From the NCBI GenBank assembly GCA_903995115.1, contig LR877145.1, positions 1,178,001-1,242,000 of the forward strand: a DNA stretch of 64,000 bases. The letters run 5' to 3'. The DNA comes from Angomonas deanei. Taxonomy: Eukaryota; Euglenozoa; Kinetoplastea; Trypanosomatida; Trypanosomatidae. The position numbers and the translations under genes were made by a program. Below are positions 1 to 8,340 of the stretch, piece after piece. Numbering within the stretch: position 1 is the stretch's first letter; each line of letters begins with the position of its first letter. Under the pieces are notes generated by a model, which worked only from the letters and a program-made list of their open reading frames with translations, did no database searches and was not told the DNA's origin.

Positions 1-665
1 TGCGAAATTCCCTGTCCTCTTCGGTTATTTTTGTAATAGTAAATACCTTGTCCTGCGTATTTTGCACGGCTTCAAATTTTATGTGCACCAAATAATCCAA
101 CTCTTCCTCGAAAGTGGCACAAATAAGGTGGGCGCTCGGATAAGTGCACTTGAGCTTTTTTTTCAACTCCGGTTCTTCGCCGGGCAAAAAGGCGACAATT
201 TCGGCTTTCATGGTCTCAATCATTTTTTTTTGCCTCGTCGGTAATGTTTTTTTCATTTTTGGCAGCTGCCATTTGCGCTTCCTCATTTTTTGTGCAGTAA
301 GGAATACTGAACTTCATCCATTTGTTGAAGTCAAGGTTGTTCGTGACATGGAACTCGACGGCGTTGAGGTCGAGGGTCATTCTGCCGGACTTGTTCAGGA
401 GGGAAAAATTGTAAGGCCTCGCCTCGTACGTTTCCCCCGCTTTGGTGAACAGGCAGGCGCCGAACTGGAAGGCGTTGTAGGTCAACACGCCGTCTCGGAA
501 GTGGTTGTAGAGCTTTTCGGGGGAGATGCCGCAGAGGTGGTCGGAGGCGATGTCCTTTCCGGAGACGCCGGTCATTTCCTGGTCCACGGCGATGAAGTCG
601 CACAGGCGCACCTGCTTTTGGAAGTCGGCGAAAACAAACGGTGCGTTAAGCCGTGTGACGTCCAT
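1..665 (-). CDS. PARN: PARN-type poly(A)-specific 3' exoribonuclease, partial and frame-shifted
   Basis: The N-terminal part resembles PARN/CAF1-type deadenylases, which shorten mRNA poly(A) tails. The segment DFIAVDQEMTGVS carries the first D-x-E of the DEDD nuclease motif, as in human PARN. The ATG at 665 fits better than an upstream in-frame ATG that lies before the likely splice site. The frame stops at 216, directly after a run of nine A (sense strand; 223-231). The +1 frame then stays open to the window edge and encodes a plausible continuation beginning MIETMKAEIVAFLPGEE. One extra base in the homopolymer, real or from sequencing, would explain this. The gene runs off the left edge. 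Kinetoplastids are known to have several PARN paralogues; which one this is cannot be told. Confidence 0.72.
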
Positions 666-803
666 TTTTGTTGTGGGGTTGTTTTCTTTGGGGGAGGGGG
701 AAGGGGGTTGGTTTGAACGGAGGAGCAGGAAAATTCTCTTTTTTTGGTTGGCCGGCCCCCCCAGACGTCCTACTAAGCAAAAAATAGCGGATGAAAAAAA
801 GTA

Positions 804-875
804 TAGCACCGGGAGGTTTCGATCCGCCGACCTACAAGTTATGAGCCTGTCGCACTTCCACTGTGCTACGGTGCT
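804..875 (-). tRNA. tRNA-Met(CAT), initiator-like
   Basis: A 72-nt cloverleaf. The acceptor stem has 7 perfect pairs starting A1:T72, the D stem is GCAC/GTGC, the anticodon loop is CTCATAA, and the T loop is ATCGAAA. A1:U72 with A54 and A60 are the hallmarks of eukaryotic initiator tRNA. Two things are odd. The anticodon stem lacks the three consecutive G:C pairs usual in initiators (here A29:T41, G30:T40, G31:C39), and the T stem has a C51:T63 mismatch. A T7 Pol III terminator follows at 794-800. It sits between PARN and tRNA-Pro, in the opposite orientation to the latter. Confidence 0.88.
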
Positions 876-948
876 TCAAAAGTGTGTGAAAAAGATATCT
901 AGGTATTTTGACAGTGGGACGTGGGGCCTCAAACAGGCAAACTTTGTA

Positions 949-1020
949 GGTCGTTTAGTCTAGTGGTATGATTCCTGTTTTGGGTACAGGAGGTCACGGG
1001 TTCAATTCCCGTAACGACCC
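949..1020 (+). tRNA. tRNA-Pro(TGG)
   Basis: A complete cloverleaf. The acceptor GGTCGTT pairs perfectly with AACGACC, the anticodon arm is CCTGT-TTTGGGT-ACAGG (anticodon TGG), the T arm is ACGGG-TTCAATT-CCCGT, and the discriminator is C. A T5 terminator follows at 1023-1027. It is one of only two clear plus-strand genes in the window and lies inside a small Pol III island. Confidence 0.95.
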
Positions 1021-1035
1021 ACTTTTTGTCAAAAA

Positions 1036-1113
1036 TGCCCCCTGGCTGGGGTTTGAACCAGGGGGTTTTTAGTTGACGGCATTGGGCCTTTTCCATATGA
1101 GCTAGAATAGGGG
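1036..1113 (-). promoter_or_regulatory. degenerate tRNA-like element, probable external A/B-box promoter of the U5 snRNA gene
   Basis: The minus strand has a good A box (TAGCTCATATGG, from 1104 down) and B box (GGTTCAAACCC, from 1059 down) at normal tRNA spacing, and a T5 terminator at 1031-1035. The cloverleaf is poor: the acceptor pairs over only about five bases (CCCCT with AGGGG), the D stem is partial, no anticodon stem forms, and the T stem needs an eight-base loop. In trypanosomes the U3, U6 and 7SL RNA genes are known to use the A and B boxes of a divergent tRNA gene about 95-100 bp upstream. The U5 candidate begins about 93 bp from the 5' end of this element, on the opposite strand. 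Use as a promoter is inference. Confidence 0.65.
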
Positions 1114-1205
1114 AAGTTCGCTTCAAAGTAGTATGGAGGGTGCCCTAGGATTCCTTTTCGTCCTTTTTGGTTTCTCTGCTGTCGGCGTTTTCCCCGTTTA
1201 CTATT

Positions 1206-1272
1206 AGTGAGATCACCACTTCGACTTTTACTAAGTGGCGCCTTCAAACTACATGATAAATTTTGAAAACCC
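1206..1272 (+). ncRNA. U5 spliceosomal snRNA
   Basis: A six-pair stem CCACTT/AAGTGG (1216-1221 with 1233-1238) closes an 11-base loop CGACTTTTACT that differs by one base from the human U5 loop 1 (CGCCTTTTACT). A lower stem ATCA/TGAT (1212-1215 with 1254-1257) follows across an asymmetric internal loop, then an Sm-like site AAATTTTGA (1258-1266), then T5. The total of about 67 nt matches the very short U5 of trypanosomes. Loop 1 of U5 contacts exon ends in the spliceosome and here would act in trans-splicing. The 5' end is estimated from the stem and from the spacing to the tRNA-like element; the 3' end from the Sm site and T run. Confidence 0.78.
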
Positions 1273-1277
1273 TTTTT
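1273..1277 (+). terminator. Pol III T5 terminator of the U5 gene
   Basis: Five T residues directly follow the Sm site and AAAACCC of the U5 candidate. All kinetoplastid U snRNAs are known to be Pol III transcripts, which stop at such runs. Confidence 0.55.
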
Positions 1278-1376
1278 CAGAGAAGAGAGGAATGTAGAAC
1301 ACGAGAAGGGCAAAAACAGCGTCGTCATTTCTTTGTCCACTGCATTTTTTTTTTTTTTATTTTTTAGCTTAATCGT

Positions 1377-2072
1377 TTACTTGCTGCCCAGCCGCTTCTT
1401 CTTGAGCGACTTTCGCACCGTGCTCTTGAGCTTCAGGTTGGCCTTTCCGCCGCCGACGACTCTCCGAGCGGTCTTCTTGACACCGACACGCTTCGCGCGG
1501 GCGGTCTTCTGGTGCTCCTCGCCGTCCACGTCCACGAGCAGCGCCGCCACCTCATCCACTTTCGCCCTTTCCAGGACGCGCGTGTCCAGACTAACGGTGA
1601 CGGTATCGAGACTCTTCGACCCCTCCATCGTGCCGTCCCACTCCAACAGCTTCGCGACCGCCTTTGGGGTGTCCAGCTGGGGCACCATCATCCCCTGCGT
1701 CGAGCGCAGCTCCGCCATCTCCGCCTCGTACGCGTTGTGGAGCTGCTTGACCAGACCCCTCGGGTGGTTGCGTTCGCGGCGCAGCTTGTTCGCCTCGCGG
1801 ATGTGCCGCTCAATGTACACCTGCACCAGAAGGAGCACATCCTCCTCGCTCAGGCAGCCGGCCTCCGACTGCGCCACCCCTAGCAGGAACACACTGTCTT
1901 TGAGCCACTCGTAGCGGTTGAGTCGCTGCTGGTGTTGGTTCTTTTGCCGCTCTTTCTGCTGCAAGACGCGCAGCCCCCGCTTCTCGCGCTTTTCAATCTG
2001 ACGCACGCGTCGGTCGCGGGGGTGGCTCAGCGACTTCACCTCCCGCGCTACTCTGGTCCTTATTTTTTCCAT
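1377..2072 (-). CDS. TMA16: TMA16-like ribosome biogenesis factor
   Basis: A 231-residue very basic protein. The N-terminal pattern HPRDRRVRQIEKREKR, followed by a helix with YEWLKDSVFLLG and an LSEEDVLLLVQVYIER segment, matches the layout of TMA16 (translation machinery-associated protein 16), a late pre-60S assembly factor. The C-terminus is a lysine/arginine-rich tail likely to be nucleolar. The length is close to that of other eukaryotic TMA16 proteins. The stop lies about 100 bp beyond the U5 gene, with which it is convergent. I see no frameshift. Confidence 0.68.
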   Translation of the reverse strand: MEKIRTRVAREVKSLSHPRDRRVRQIEKREKRGLRVLQQKERQKNQHQQRLNRYEWLKDSVFLLGVAQSEAGCLSEEDVLLLVQVYIERHIREANKLRRERNHPRGLVKQLHNAYEAEMAELRSTQGMMVPQLDTPKAVAKLLEWDGTMEGSKSLDTVTVSLDTRVLERAKVDEVAALLVDVDGEEHQKTARAKRVGVKKTARRVVGGGKANLKLKSTVRKSLKKKRLGSK

Positions 2073-2272
2073 GGACTACAAAAAAGAAAGAGAGGGAAAG
2101 GGAATATAGGGGTAGGATAAACAGTGCGCTTTGCCGGAGATCACCTGGCACAAGGAACACACATTGGGGAACGTTTTTTTTTTTTTTTTTCGTTTAAAAA
2201 ACATATATAAAGTACCTAAAGAAGTCTGATATATATTTATATTAATTTAATCTGGTGAACGGGCTGCGACCG

Positions 2273-4159
2273 TTAATACTTTTCGAACGTCTCGTCGGGG
2301 TGTTTCGCCTTGCAGGCGTCGCACACCATGCCGAGGTCGTCGTTCCACCACTTGGGACGGTTGGTGTTGCACAGGTCGCACGGCTCAAAGGTGTCCGTCT
2401 TGGGCGCGCGCGAGATGCGGGGGAGAATGCGCTTCTCATACACCTCGGATCGAATCACATCAATGCTATCCCCAGCCTCGCCGAGGTCAATCAGCGGCGC
2501 GCGCTTCAGAATCGCATCCACATCAGCGGGCGTGCACGTCTTGCTGTCGAGGCGCATAATCTCATACAAGTTGTTCGCGTCGTTCACGCTCTTAATCGCC
2601 AGCAGGTCCGCCCGGAAGTGCTCGACGATGGCGAGACAGAAACGGATCAGGTACTTCATGCCGCCCTCCATGAACGCGTCCAAAAAGATGAACAGCTTGT
2701 CAAACGTCAGCACGTGGATGCACAGTCCACTCAGGATCTTTTGCAGATACGTGTCGGGCCAAAAGTTGAGCGACAGGAGGTGCTCCGCCACGTCCTTGAA
2801 TTTCTTCTGCATGAACGTCTCCACCACCCACGCGCTCGTCGCGAACCCTACCGCCTCCGCCGCCCAGTGCCCCCTAATGTACTCGGTCGCCACGAAGCGG
2901 ATAATGGACCCCGTCTCCTCCTCGTCCAGCACCAAAAGGCACAAACCGGCGAGGTAGCTCATCGCCTGGCCGTACGCGTCGAACTCGTGGAAGAGGGCGT
3001 TGAGGAAGGCGATCAGCTTTTCGCGGTGCTCCGGCGCGTAAAAGGTGCGCTCCGCGTCCTTGATAATCACGCGCACCACCTCCTCGTCATCGTCTTCAAT
3101 CTTGACGTACTGGATCGGCTTGCGGTAGAAGTGGGCCTTCTTGAGCCACTTCTCCAGGCGGGGGCGCAGCTGGTCGCGGTTTGCCTCTAGAAAGCCATTG
3201 TCCAGGTTGAACAGCGGCGCCCGCCCGAGCACCTCCTTTTCCCAAAAGTGCTCCATCTGGAAGAGGGGCCCGGTGAAGTGGGTGGGCTCGCAGTAGACGA
3301 CAGGCTTCTTTTCCTCCTTCTTGTCGGCGGTCACGGGCTGTGCTTGGCCGAATCCAGCGGCGGCAGGAGCAGCAGGCTTGGCGCCAAAGACTGGAGCACC
3401 GCCCGCTGGTGCGGCAGACCCGAAACTGAAAGCCGGCGCCGTTCCAGAGGGACCTCCGAAAGAAAAGATGGATTTCTTCTCAGCGTCGGCGGGCTTCTGG
3501 CCGAATTCAAATGCCCCCTTGGCCGACTTCGGCTCTGCGGAAGAAGAGGCGGGCGGCTTCACGGCGTCGGCGGGCTTCTGGCCGAATCCAAAAGCCGGCT
3601 TGTCTGTCTTTGACTCTGCAGGGGAAGGGCCAGACAAAAACGGGTTCTCGGCGTCAGACGTCTTGTTGAAACCAAAAGCGGACTTGGGCTCGCCAAAACC
3701 AAAACCGGACGGGGCAGCAGTGGCGGCTGGCTTCGGGGACTCTTTCGTGGCGGGCGCAGGAGTGGGAGCGGAACTGGTCTTGGCCTCGGCCACAGGCGTC
3801 GCGGTGCTCTCTTTCGCAGCTTCCGACGTCGGGGTGGGTGTGGCGGCGTTTGGCCCGCGACTCAGCGCCGCCCAAGCCTCCTTGTCGGTTTGGCACTTCT
3901 CTCGCTGTTTGACCTCTCGCGCGGCCGCGTAGATGAAGCGGAGTTGCTCGTTGATCTCTTCGGTGTTGTCCAGCAACGCCCGCTTGCTGTCGAAGCAATC
4001 GTCCGGTATCCTCGTGAAGGACTGGACGAATGCCGCCAGCGCGACGTCGTAGGAACCAAAGCGGTCCATGAGGATGGTGGCGGTTTGCTCATTCAGCCCG
4101 GTGATGATGTGTAAATCGTGCGCCGTTCCGGTCATCGTCGCAGTGGATGCAACACTCAT
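2273..4159 (-). CDS. FG-repeat / TBC-domain GTPase-activating protein with C-terminal zinc finger
   Basis: A 628-residue protein from the ATG at 4159, chosen because a pyrimidine tract and AG lie just upstream. Order: a UBA-like three-helix segment (about 13-50), an Ala/Pro/Thr-rich linker, FG repeats (GFGF, FSFG, FGxKP; about 130-300), then a TBC domain. The TBC domain keeps both catalytic fingers, IIKDAERT (near 363, IxxDxxR) and AYGQ (near 395, YxQ). It ends in a CX2C-X15-CX2C finger (593-616) with Pro, Trp and Leu-Gly spaced as in an ArfGAP finger. FG repeats point to the nuclear pore. Trypanosome mRNA export is reported to involve Ran and a TBC-type putative RanGAP; this protein could be that factor, which is inference. 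TBC domains normally act on Rab GTPases. Confidence 0.72.
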   Translation of the reverse strand: MSVASTATMTGTAHDLHIITGLNEQTATILMDRFGSYDVALAAFVQSFTRIPDDCFDSKRALLDNTEEINEQLRFIYAAAREVKQREKCQTDKEAWAALSRGPNAATPTPTSEAAKESTATPVAEAKTSSAPTPAPATKESPKPAATAAPSGFGFGEPKSAFGFNKTSDAENPFLSGPSPAESKTDKPAFGFGQKPADAVKPPASSSAEPKSAKGAFEFGQKPADAEKKSIFSFGGPSGTAPAFSFGSAAPAGGAPVFGAKPAAPAAAGFGQAQPVTADKKEEKKPVVYCEPTHFTGPLFQMEHFWEKEVLGRAPLFNLDNGFLEANRDQLRPRLEKWLKKAHFYRKPIQYVKIEDDDEEVVRVIIKDAERTFYAPEHREKLIAFLNALFHEFDAYGQAMSYLAGLCLLVLDEEETGSIIRFVATEYIRGHWAAEAVGFATSAWVVETFMQKKFKDVAEHLLSLNFWPDTYLQKILSGLCIHVLTFDKLFIFLDAFMEGGMKYLIRFCLAIVEHFRADLLAIKSVNDANNLYEIMRLDSKTCTPADVDAILKRAPLIDLGEAGDSIDVIRSEVYEKRILPRISRAPKTDTFEPCDLCNTNRPKWWNDDLGMVCDACKAKHPDETFEKY

Positions 4160-4190
4160 TGAAATAGAGGGAGTTTCTTTTTCGCTTTGC

Positions 4191-4230
4191 CTGTATTGTA
4201 TGGGGGAAGGAGAGAGAGAGAGAGGGAGGA
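4191..4230 (-). promoter_or_regulatory. trans-splice acceptor (polypyrimidine tract + AG) of the TBC gene
   Basis: On the minus strand a CT-repeat tract (about 4206-4230) is followed by ATACAATACAG, with the AG at 4191-4192. This leaves a 31-nt 5' UTR before the ATG at 4159. It is one of the clearest examples of the signal found before nearly every gene here. Confidence 0.75.
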
Positions 4231-4326
4231 AAATATGCACTGATGAAGGGACAAGGACGGTGCATGGTACACTTATATCAATACTATTTGAAACCATAAT
4301 CATACTAAAATCACAAAAAAGAGAGA

Positions 4327-4414
4327 CGCCACGAAGGCCGAATCGAACGGCTGTGAGTGCTACTCACCTACGGGTTTGAAGCCCGCACCCAACACCAGTT
4401 GAGCTCATCGCGGC
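4327..4414 (-). tRNA. tRNA-Sec(TCA), selenocysteine tRNA
   Basis: An 88-nt tRNA. The acceptor stem is nine bases long (GCCGCGATG with CTTCGTGGC, one mismatch), the T stem is four pairs (GCCG-TTCGATT-CGGC), the anticodon arm is GCGGG-CTTCAAA-CCCGT, and the long variable arm is GTGAGT/ACTCAC. The 9+4 geometry, long variable arm and TCA anticodon are specific to eukaryotic tRNA-Sec. The discriminator is G and a T6 terminator follows. So the organism decodes UGA as selenocysteine in some mRNAs. It lies between two Pol II genes and in the same orientation. Confidence 0.95.
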
Positions 4415-4560
4415 ACAGGGAAAAGAAAACAAGAAAAAGGAAGAGAGAAAAGGCGATTTAATTTTCCGAAAGTGAATAACGAGCAAATACCAGCGTAATA
4501 GAAATGCTTTTTTTTGTTTTGTACTTCCTTGTACTATACAATCGACAACAATAAAAAGTA

Positions 4561-5637
4561 TCAGTAAGGCGGATAGCAGGAGGACTCCAGTGCCTCCTTC
4601 AGCGCGTGAACGATCGATGGGACGAGGATCTGCCTGGTGGTGCGGAGGGTTCCCCGGCTGCCCGTAAAGGCGGAGCCGCCGCCAAAGATCTCGCTCATGC
4701 ACTGCTTCTGCTGCGAGTCTTTTGTGAGGAGGACAATCGGCGGGAGAGACTCGGAGAGTCGCTGATAGAGGGAGCCGACCGCCCATGTGGAGAGAATATC
4801 GCCCGCCTCCGCCCGCGTGACGGAATACAAGTTGTAAAAGTCTGAGAATGGGTTTAGCTGCGAGAGCTGAAACGCCACGTGCAGCACGATGGAGGTGTGT
4901 GGGATGAGCAACTCCTGCACCGCGCAGACGGCGATGGGGTGTTGGGTGAAGATATCCACCGCGTCCTTGTCCTTGAGCAGATCCACAAAGGTTTTGACAC
5001 TCCCCAACTCGAGGTTGGCCACGTCCAGCAGCACAATCAGCGACAGCGGGGGGGCACCGTCGGTCGTGAGGTTCACCCTTTCCTGCATCGTGGACAGGAC
5101 ATGCTTGTTATACAGCTGGAGCTGCGAAGGATCCCACCCGTCGACGGGGTGAATGTGGGCCAAGTGCCGCTGCATTTCAGACGGTGTGTACTGCCGCGCC
5201 CTGGCGTTCAGCATGTTCGCCTGGTACGCCAGCAGCGATTCCTGCGCCATCGACTTCCCCATCTTGGCCGCGTACCGGAGCGTTTCCTTTTGAAAACAAA
5301 AAGGGCAGCTGAAGAGCGGGGCGGTGGGGAATCCGTTTTGAAGATACTTTTCACTAAAGAAGTCTTTCCACTCTGGTGACGTGGTGGTCGTCCCGCTATC
5401 CCAGTAGGAGAGGGGCACGCTGACGCCACGCGAGAACTTGACGTGGGCCTGTGTTTGCGTAAAGGGTGTCGCCGATTTCAACGTGGAGGATTCTCGGTTC
5501 AGTTTCTGCCGTATTTCCTCCTTCGACCGGGGCCCTAACTCTCCCCACAGCTCTCTAATACGCTTCCCATTGCTGTGGCTCTTGCCGTGCGCTGCATCCG
5601 CCACATGTTTTTTTAGCGGAACGAATGTGGGTCGCAT
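4561..5637 (-). CDS. conserved hypothetical protein with a C2H2 finger and possible NYN/PIN-like domain
   Basis: 358 residues. A single C2H2-type finger is formed by CPFC and a later HLAHIH segment, with a long spacer of about 47 residues. The C-terminal half has an alternating strand/helix pattern starting LSLIVLLDVANLELG, where a hydrophobic strand ends in D-x-x-N as in NYN/PIN-type nucleases. The other acidic residues expected of that fold are not obvious. I do not recognise the family. It follows tRNA-Sec on the upstream side and may act on RNA, which is inference only. Confidence 0.5.
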   Translation of the reverse strand: MRPTFVPLKKHVADAAHGKSHSNGKRIRELWGELGPRSKEEIRQKLNRESSTLKSATPFTQTQAHVKFSRGVSVPLSYWDSGTTTTSPEWKDFFSEKYLQNGFPTAPLFSCPFCFQKETLRYAAKMGKSMAQESLLAYQANMLNARARQYTPSEMQRHLAHIHPVDGWDPSQLQLYNKHVLSTMQERVNLTTDGAPPLSLIVLLDVANLELGSVKTFVDLLKDKDAVDIFTQHPIAVCAVQELLIPHTSIVLHVAFQLSQLNPFSDFYNLYSVTRAEAGDILSTWAVGSLYQRLSESLPPIVLLTKDSQQKQCMSEIFGGGSAFTGSRGTLRTTRQILVPSIVHALKEALESSCYPPY

Positions 5638-5847
5638 ACGTATGTGTGCGTGTTGTACTTGAAATCGTCAAAAATAAGAGAGGGAGAGAGAGACAGATTT
5701 GCTTTTCGTCGAGGAGACGGTTCCCATTTCTGTGAGAAAGCTCAGACCACCACACAACACCACTACATTTGGACTACTATTTCGCTAGTATTTACATGTT
5801 CAGAAGAAAACAATAGGTACATGTGCACCCTTCTCCAGTGCACCGAT

Positions 5848-8037
5848 TTACAGTTTGAGAAGTGCGGTGATGGCGTTCAGCGGCAGGCGGCGGGCCCTCC
5901 AGTTCGTCACACCGGCGCTGTAGTAAAACTTGTACAAGAGGGACTCCAGCTCGTCGTCTGTCATGGACAGGTTCAATCTCTTGCGAACACACTCGGTAAA
6001 GTCTTGCATGCCTATGTTGCCGTCGTACGTCTCCGCGGCGGTTCCCTTGAAAGCCCTGCTCAGCAGCGTACGGCGCGCCTCGGTGATGGTGAGAAAGTTC
6101 TTGAACGCCTCGTCTGCCTTCCTAGCCGCCTCCTCCTTGGACTGAATGGCTTGGGTGCTCTGAATAGGGCCGCCTTTCACGGTGGTTGTCATGGCGTTGG
6201 CCTCATTCTTGGGCTTGAAGTCGGACATGAACTGCTGACTCAGAAAGTTCTCCGTAAAGTCCGCCAAACTCACCCACCCGTCGTGGTCGGTGTCCACCTT
6301 CTTCATGACATTCTCGAGCTGCTCCTCGGTGATCCGCATGCCATTCTGGGTGTACATGAAGATGATGTCCTCCCGGTTGAGTCCCTGGGTCGGGGAGGAG
6401 GCGTACTGACGAAAGGCGTCCGTGGTGCGGCTATAGTTTTGCAAAATCTTCTGCTGAATCTTGGAGATGAGCTCCTGTGTCTGGAAGTGCGTCTCGTCCA
6501 TGTCCGGCATGCCAGAGGCCATGTACTTTTGCGTCCGGCTGTCCGTGTCGGTGAGGAGGTACTCCACCCCCTCTAGTTTCACCGTATCCCCCACCTTCAG
6601 CTGGCGAGGGTCGGAAATTTCGGGAACACGGCGGCGGGCAAAGATGATACCGCTGCGGTGCCCGCTATTGTTGACAAGAATCTCGTAGACGGTCATGGTG
6701 TCATCGGCTAGGTAGTAGCTCACTAAGAATTTCCGTCCCTCGTCGGACTCCGTTGGCTTCTTCAGGACCGCACCGAAGCGAAACACATCTTGCGCAAAGC
6801 GGGTAAACTTGAGAGTGTCCTTCTCGTCCACGGCGTCCTCAAACGTCATGCGGGAGGCACCGATCGTCTTGGTGAGGGGCTTCACCTCCTTCTTTGGCCT
6901 CGGGCGATTCCGCGCTACCGTGATGAGGTCTTGCTCCGTGACGGGTTTGGGTACCGGCGTCATGTCTATACCGCGTTGACTCATGTAGTTTCTGGTGTAC
7001 GGGTCGCAGTCGTAAATGAAAAACGGCCTACAGTAAAGCTCCGTCGTCTCCCCGGTACGGAAATCGGCCTCCGTCACATACTCCACCGGGGGACCCTGAT
7101 TGCGGTTCAGCGTCTCGGAGCTGAGCAGCATGTCGGAGGAGTTGCGGGGGACGCGCTTCTTTTTGGCAAAGATGGGGTTGTTGTCCCTGCCGTCGTTTTC
7201 AGCATTGTCGAACATGATGGAAATTCCCCCGTCGGCAATGTAGTACAGAATGCGAAATTGGCGACGATCCCACACGGCATAAAAGCGCAACACCTCCATG
7301 TCGTGCTCGAAAAAGTTCCGCGCCTTCACACGCTCCTCCGCCGACAGCAGGCTCGGGTGCGTCCCCGCCGCCTTGGCCGCCTGCAGCTCCACCGTCCGCC
7401 GCATCGCCATGTGGTCCTCGTCAATGCCCCTGGAAGGCTTCTGGGACGAGGCCTCGAATTCGTCGATGGGGTAGTTCATGGGCTCCGGCTGGGGCATGTC
7501 CATCACTTCGTAGAACTCCCGCGTGGCGGCGTCGCAGTCGACGATTTCGTACGTCAGGGACCGGCAGGTGAAGGTGTTGCCGACCACCAGGGTGAACACA
7601 TCGATACCATCCTCCTTGCAGCGGGACACGATGGTGCCCTTTTGCAGACCGCTGTTCACGGCGGTTGGGGTCTCGGTGATGCTGATGGTGCCATCGGCCA
7701 GAAAGAAGTTGATCTTCACCTTGCGCACACGCGACGTTTCAATCATGCTATCCACCACATCCTCCATGTAGTAGCCAAAGAAGCGGAGTACCTTGTCGTC
7801 CAGCGTTTTCCAGTTGGCAAATCGCTGCAGGATGACACGCACAGGAATGCCACATCCCTCCACTCTCCTTGATCGGTCGTCTGCGCCTGAAGACGGGTCC
7901 TTCACGGTGCGCAGACCGTCCTTGTCCACGGTGAGCAAGTTCCGTTTTCCGTGGGTGGCGGGTTCGTTGAGCTCCGGAAAATTGTACCCCGGCAGCTTTG
8001 GGAGCGCATTGTAAACGGTCTTGTCACGGCTAGTCAT
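5848..8037 (-). CDS. EFHC1: Rib72/EFHC1-like axonemal protein with three DM10 domains and EF-hand
   Basis: A 729-residue protein. Three DM10-type repeats are visible (about 75-190, 225-345 and 405-520), each with the FYY/YYLADGT pattern followed by a YCR/DCD ending. A C-terminal EF-hand pair includes DTDHDGWVSLADF. Size and order match Rib72 (EFHC1), a protein inside the doublet microtubules of motile flagella, conserved from algae to trypanosomes. The ATG at 8037 is preceded by TTTTCAGCC; the ATG four codons upstream overlaps this AG, so the shorter form is preferred. The organism is therefore flagellated. Confidence 0.9.
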   Translation of the reverse strand: MTSRDKTVYNALPKLPGYNFPELNEPATHGKRNLLTVDKDGLRTVKDPSSGADDRSRRVEGCGIPVRVILQRFANWKTLDDKVLRFFGYYMEDVVDSMIETSRVRKVKINFFLADGTISITETPTAVNSGLQKGTIVSRCKEDGIDVFTLVVGNTFTCRSLTYEIVDCDAATREFYEVMDMPQPEPMNYPIDEFEASSQKPSRGIDEDHMAMRRTVELQAAKAAGTHPSLLSAEERVKARNFFEHDMEVLRFYAVWDRRQFRILYYIADGGISIMFDNAENDGRDNNPIFAKKKRVPRNSSDMLLSSETLNRNQGPPVEYVTEADFRTGETTELYCRPFFIYDCDPYTRNYMSQRGIDMTPVPKPVTEQDLITVARNRPRPKKEVKPLTKTIGASRMTFEDAVDEKDTLKFTRFAQDVFRFGAVLKKPTESDEGRKFLVSYYLADDTMTVYEILVNNSGHRSGIIFARRRVPEISDPRQLKVGDTVKLEGVEYLLTDTDSRTQKYMASGMPDMDETHFQTQELISKIQQKILQNYSRTTDAFRQYASSPTQGLNREDIIFMYTQNGMRITEEQLENVMKKVDTDHDGWVSLADFTENFLSQQFMSDFKPKNEANAMTTTVKGGPIQSTQAIQSKEEAARKADEAFKNFLTITEARRTLLSRAFKGTAAETYDGNIGMQDFTECVRKRLNLSMTDDELESLLYKFYYSAGVTNWRARRLPLNAITALLKL

Positions 8038-8340
8038 GGCTGAAAACAATGGTTTTGATTTTTTGAAAAATTATCTCTACAGTATGAAGCTAAAGACGAG
8101 GGAGGGGGGAATGTGCCAGGTGCATGCTGAGGATGGTAGAAAAACAGACAGCGATACCGCAACCACCAAAAACAAAAATAAACCCCAAACAACAACATCA
8201 AAAAAGATAATAATAATAAAAAAAGGGAAAAGACCGATTCTCTCATACGTGCGATGCCGCTTAACCGTTTACCAGTATAACGCCAGAGATACACAGTAGG
8301 AAAGAAATTGTGACATTACATCTTCTTTTTCTTTTACTTA

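Noticed and set aside
2255-3190. 311-codon plus-strand open frame
   Set aside because: Antisense to the TBC domain region; explained by codon bias of the real gene.
4415-4560. Possible U-snRNA divergent from tRNA-Sec, by analogy with U5
   Set aside because: The plus strand about 95 bp from the tRNA has no Sm site, snRNA motif or stable stem.
5644-6576. 310-codon plus-strand open frame
   Set aside because: Overlaps the C-terminal part of Rib72 on the other strand, has no splice signal and no recognisable domain.
6790-7872. 360-codon open frame on the plus strand
   Set aside because: It lies wholly antisense to the Rib72 gene, whose protein has clear DM10 domains. The antisense translation has biased composition and no family features.
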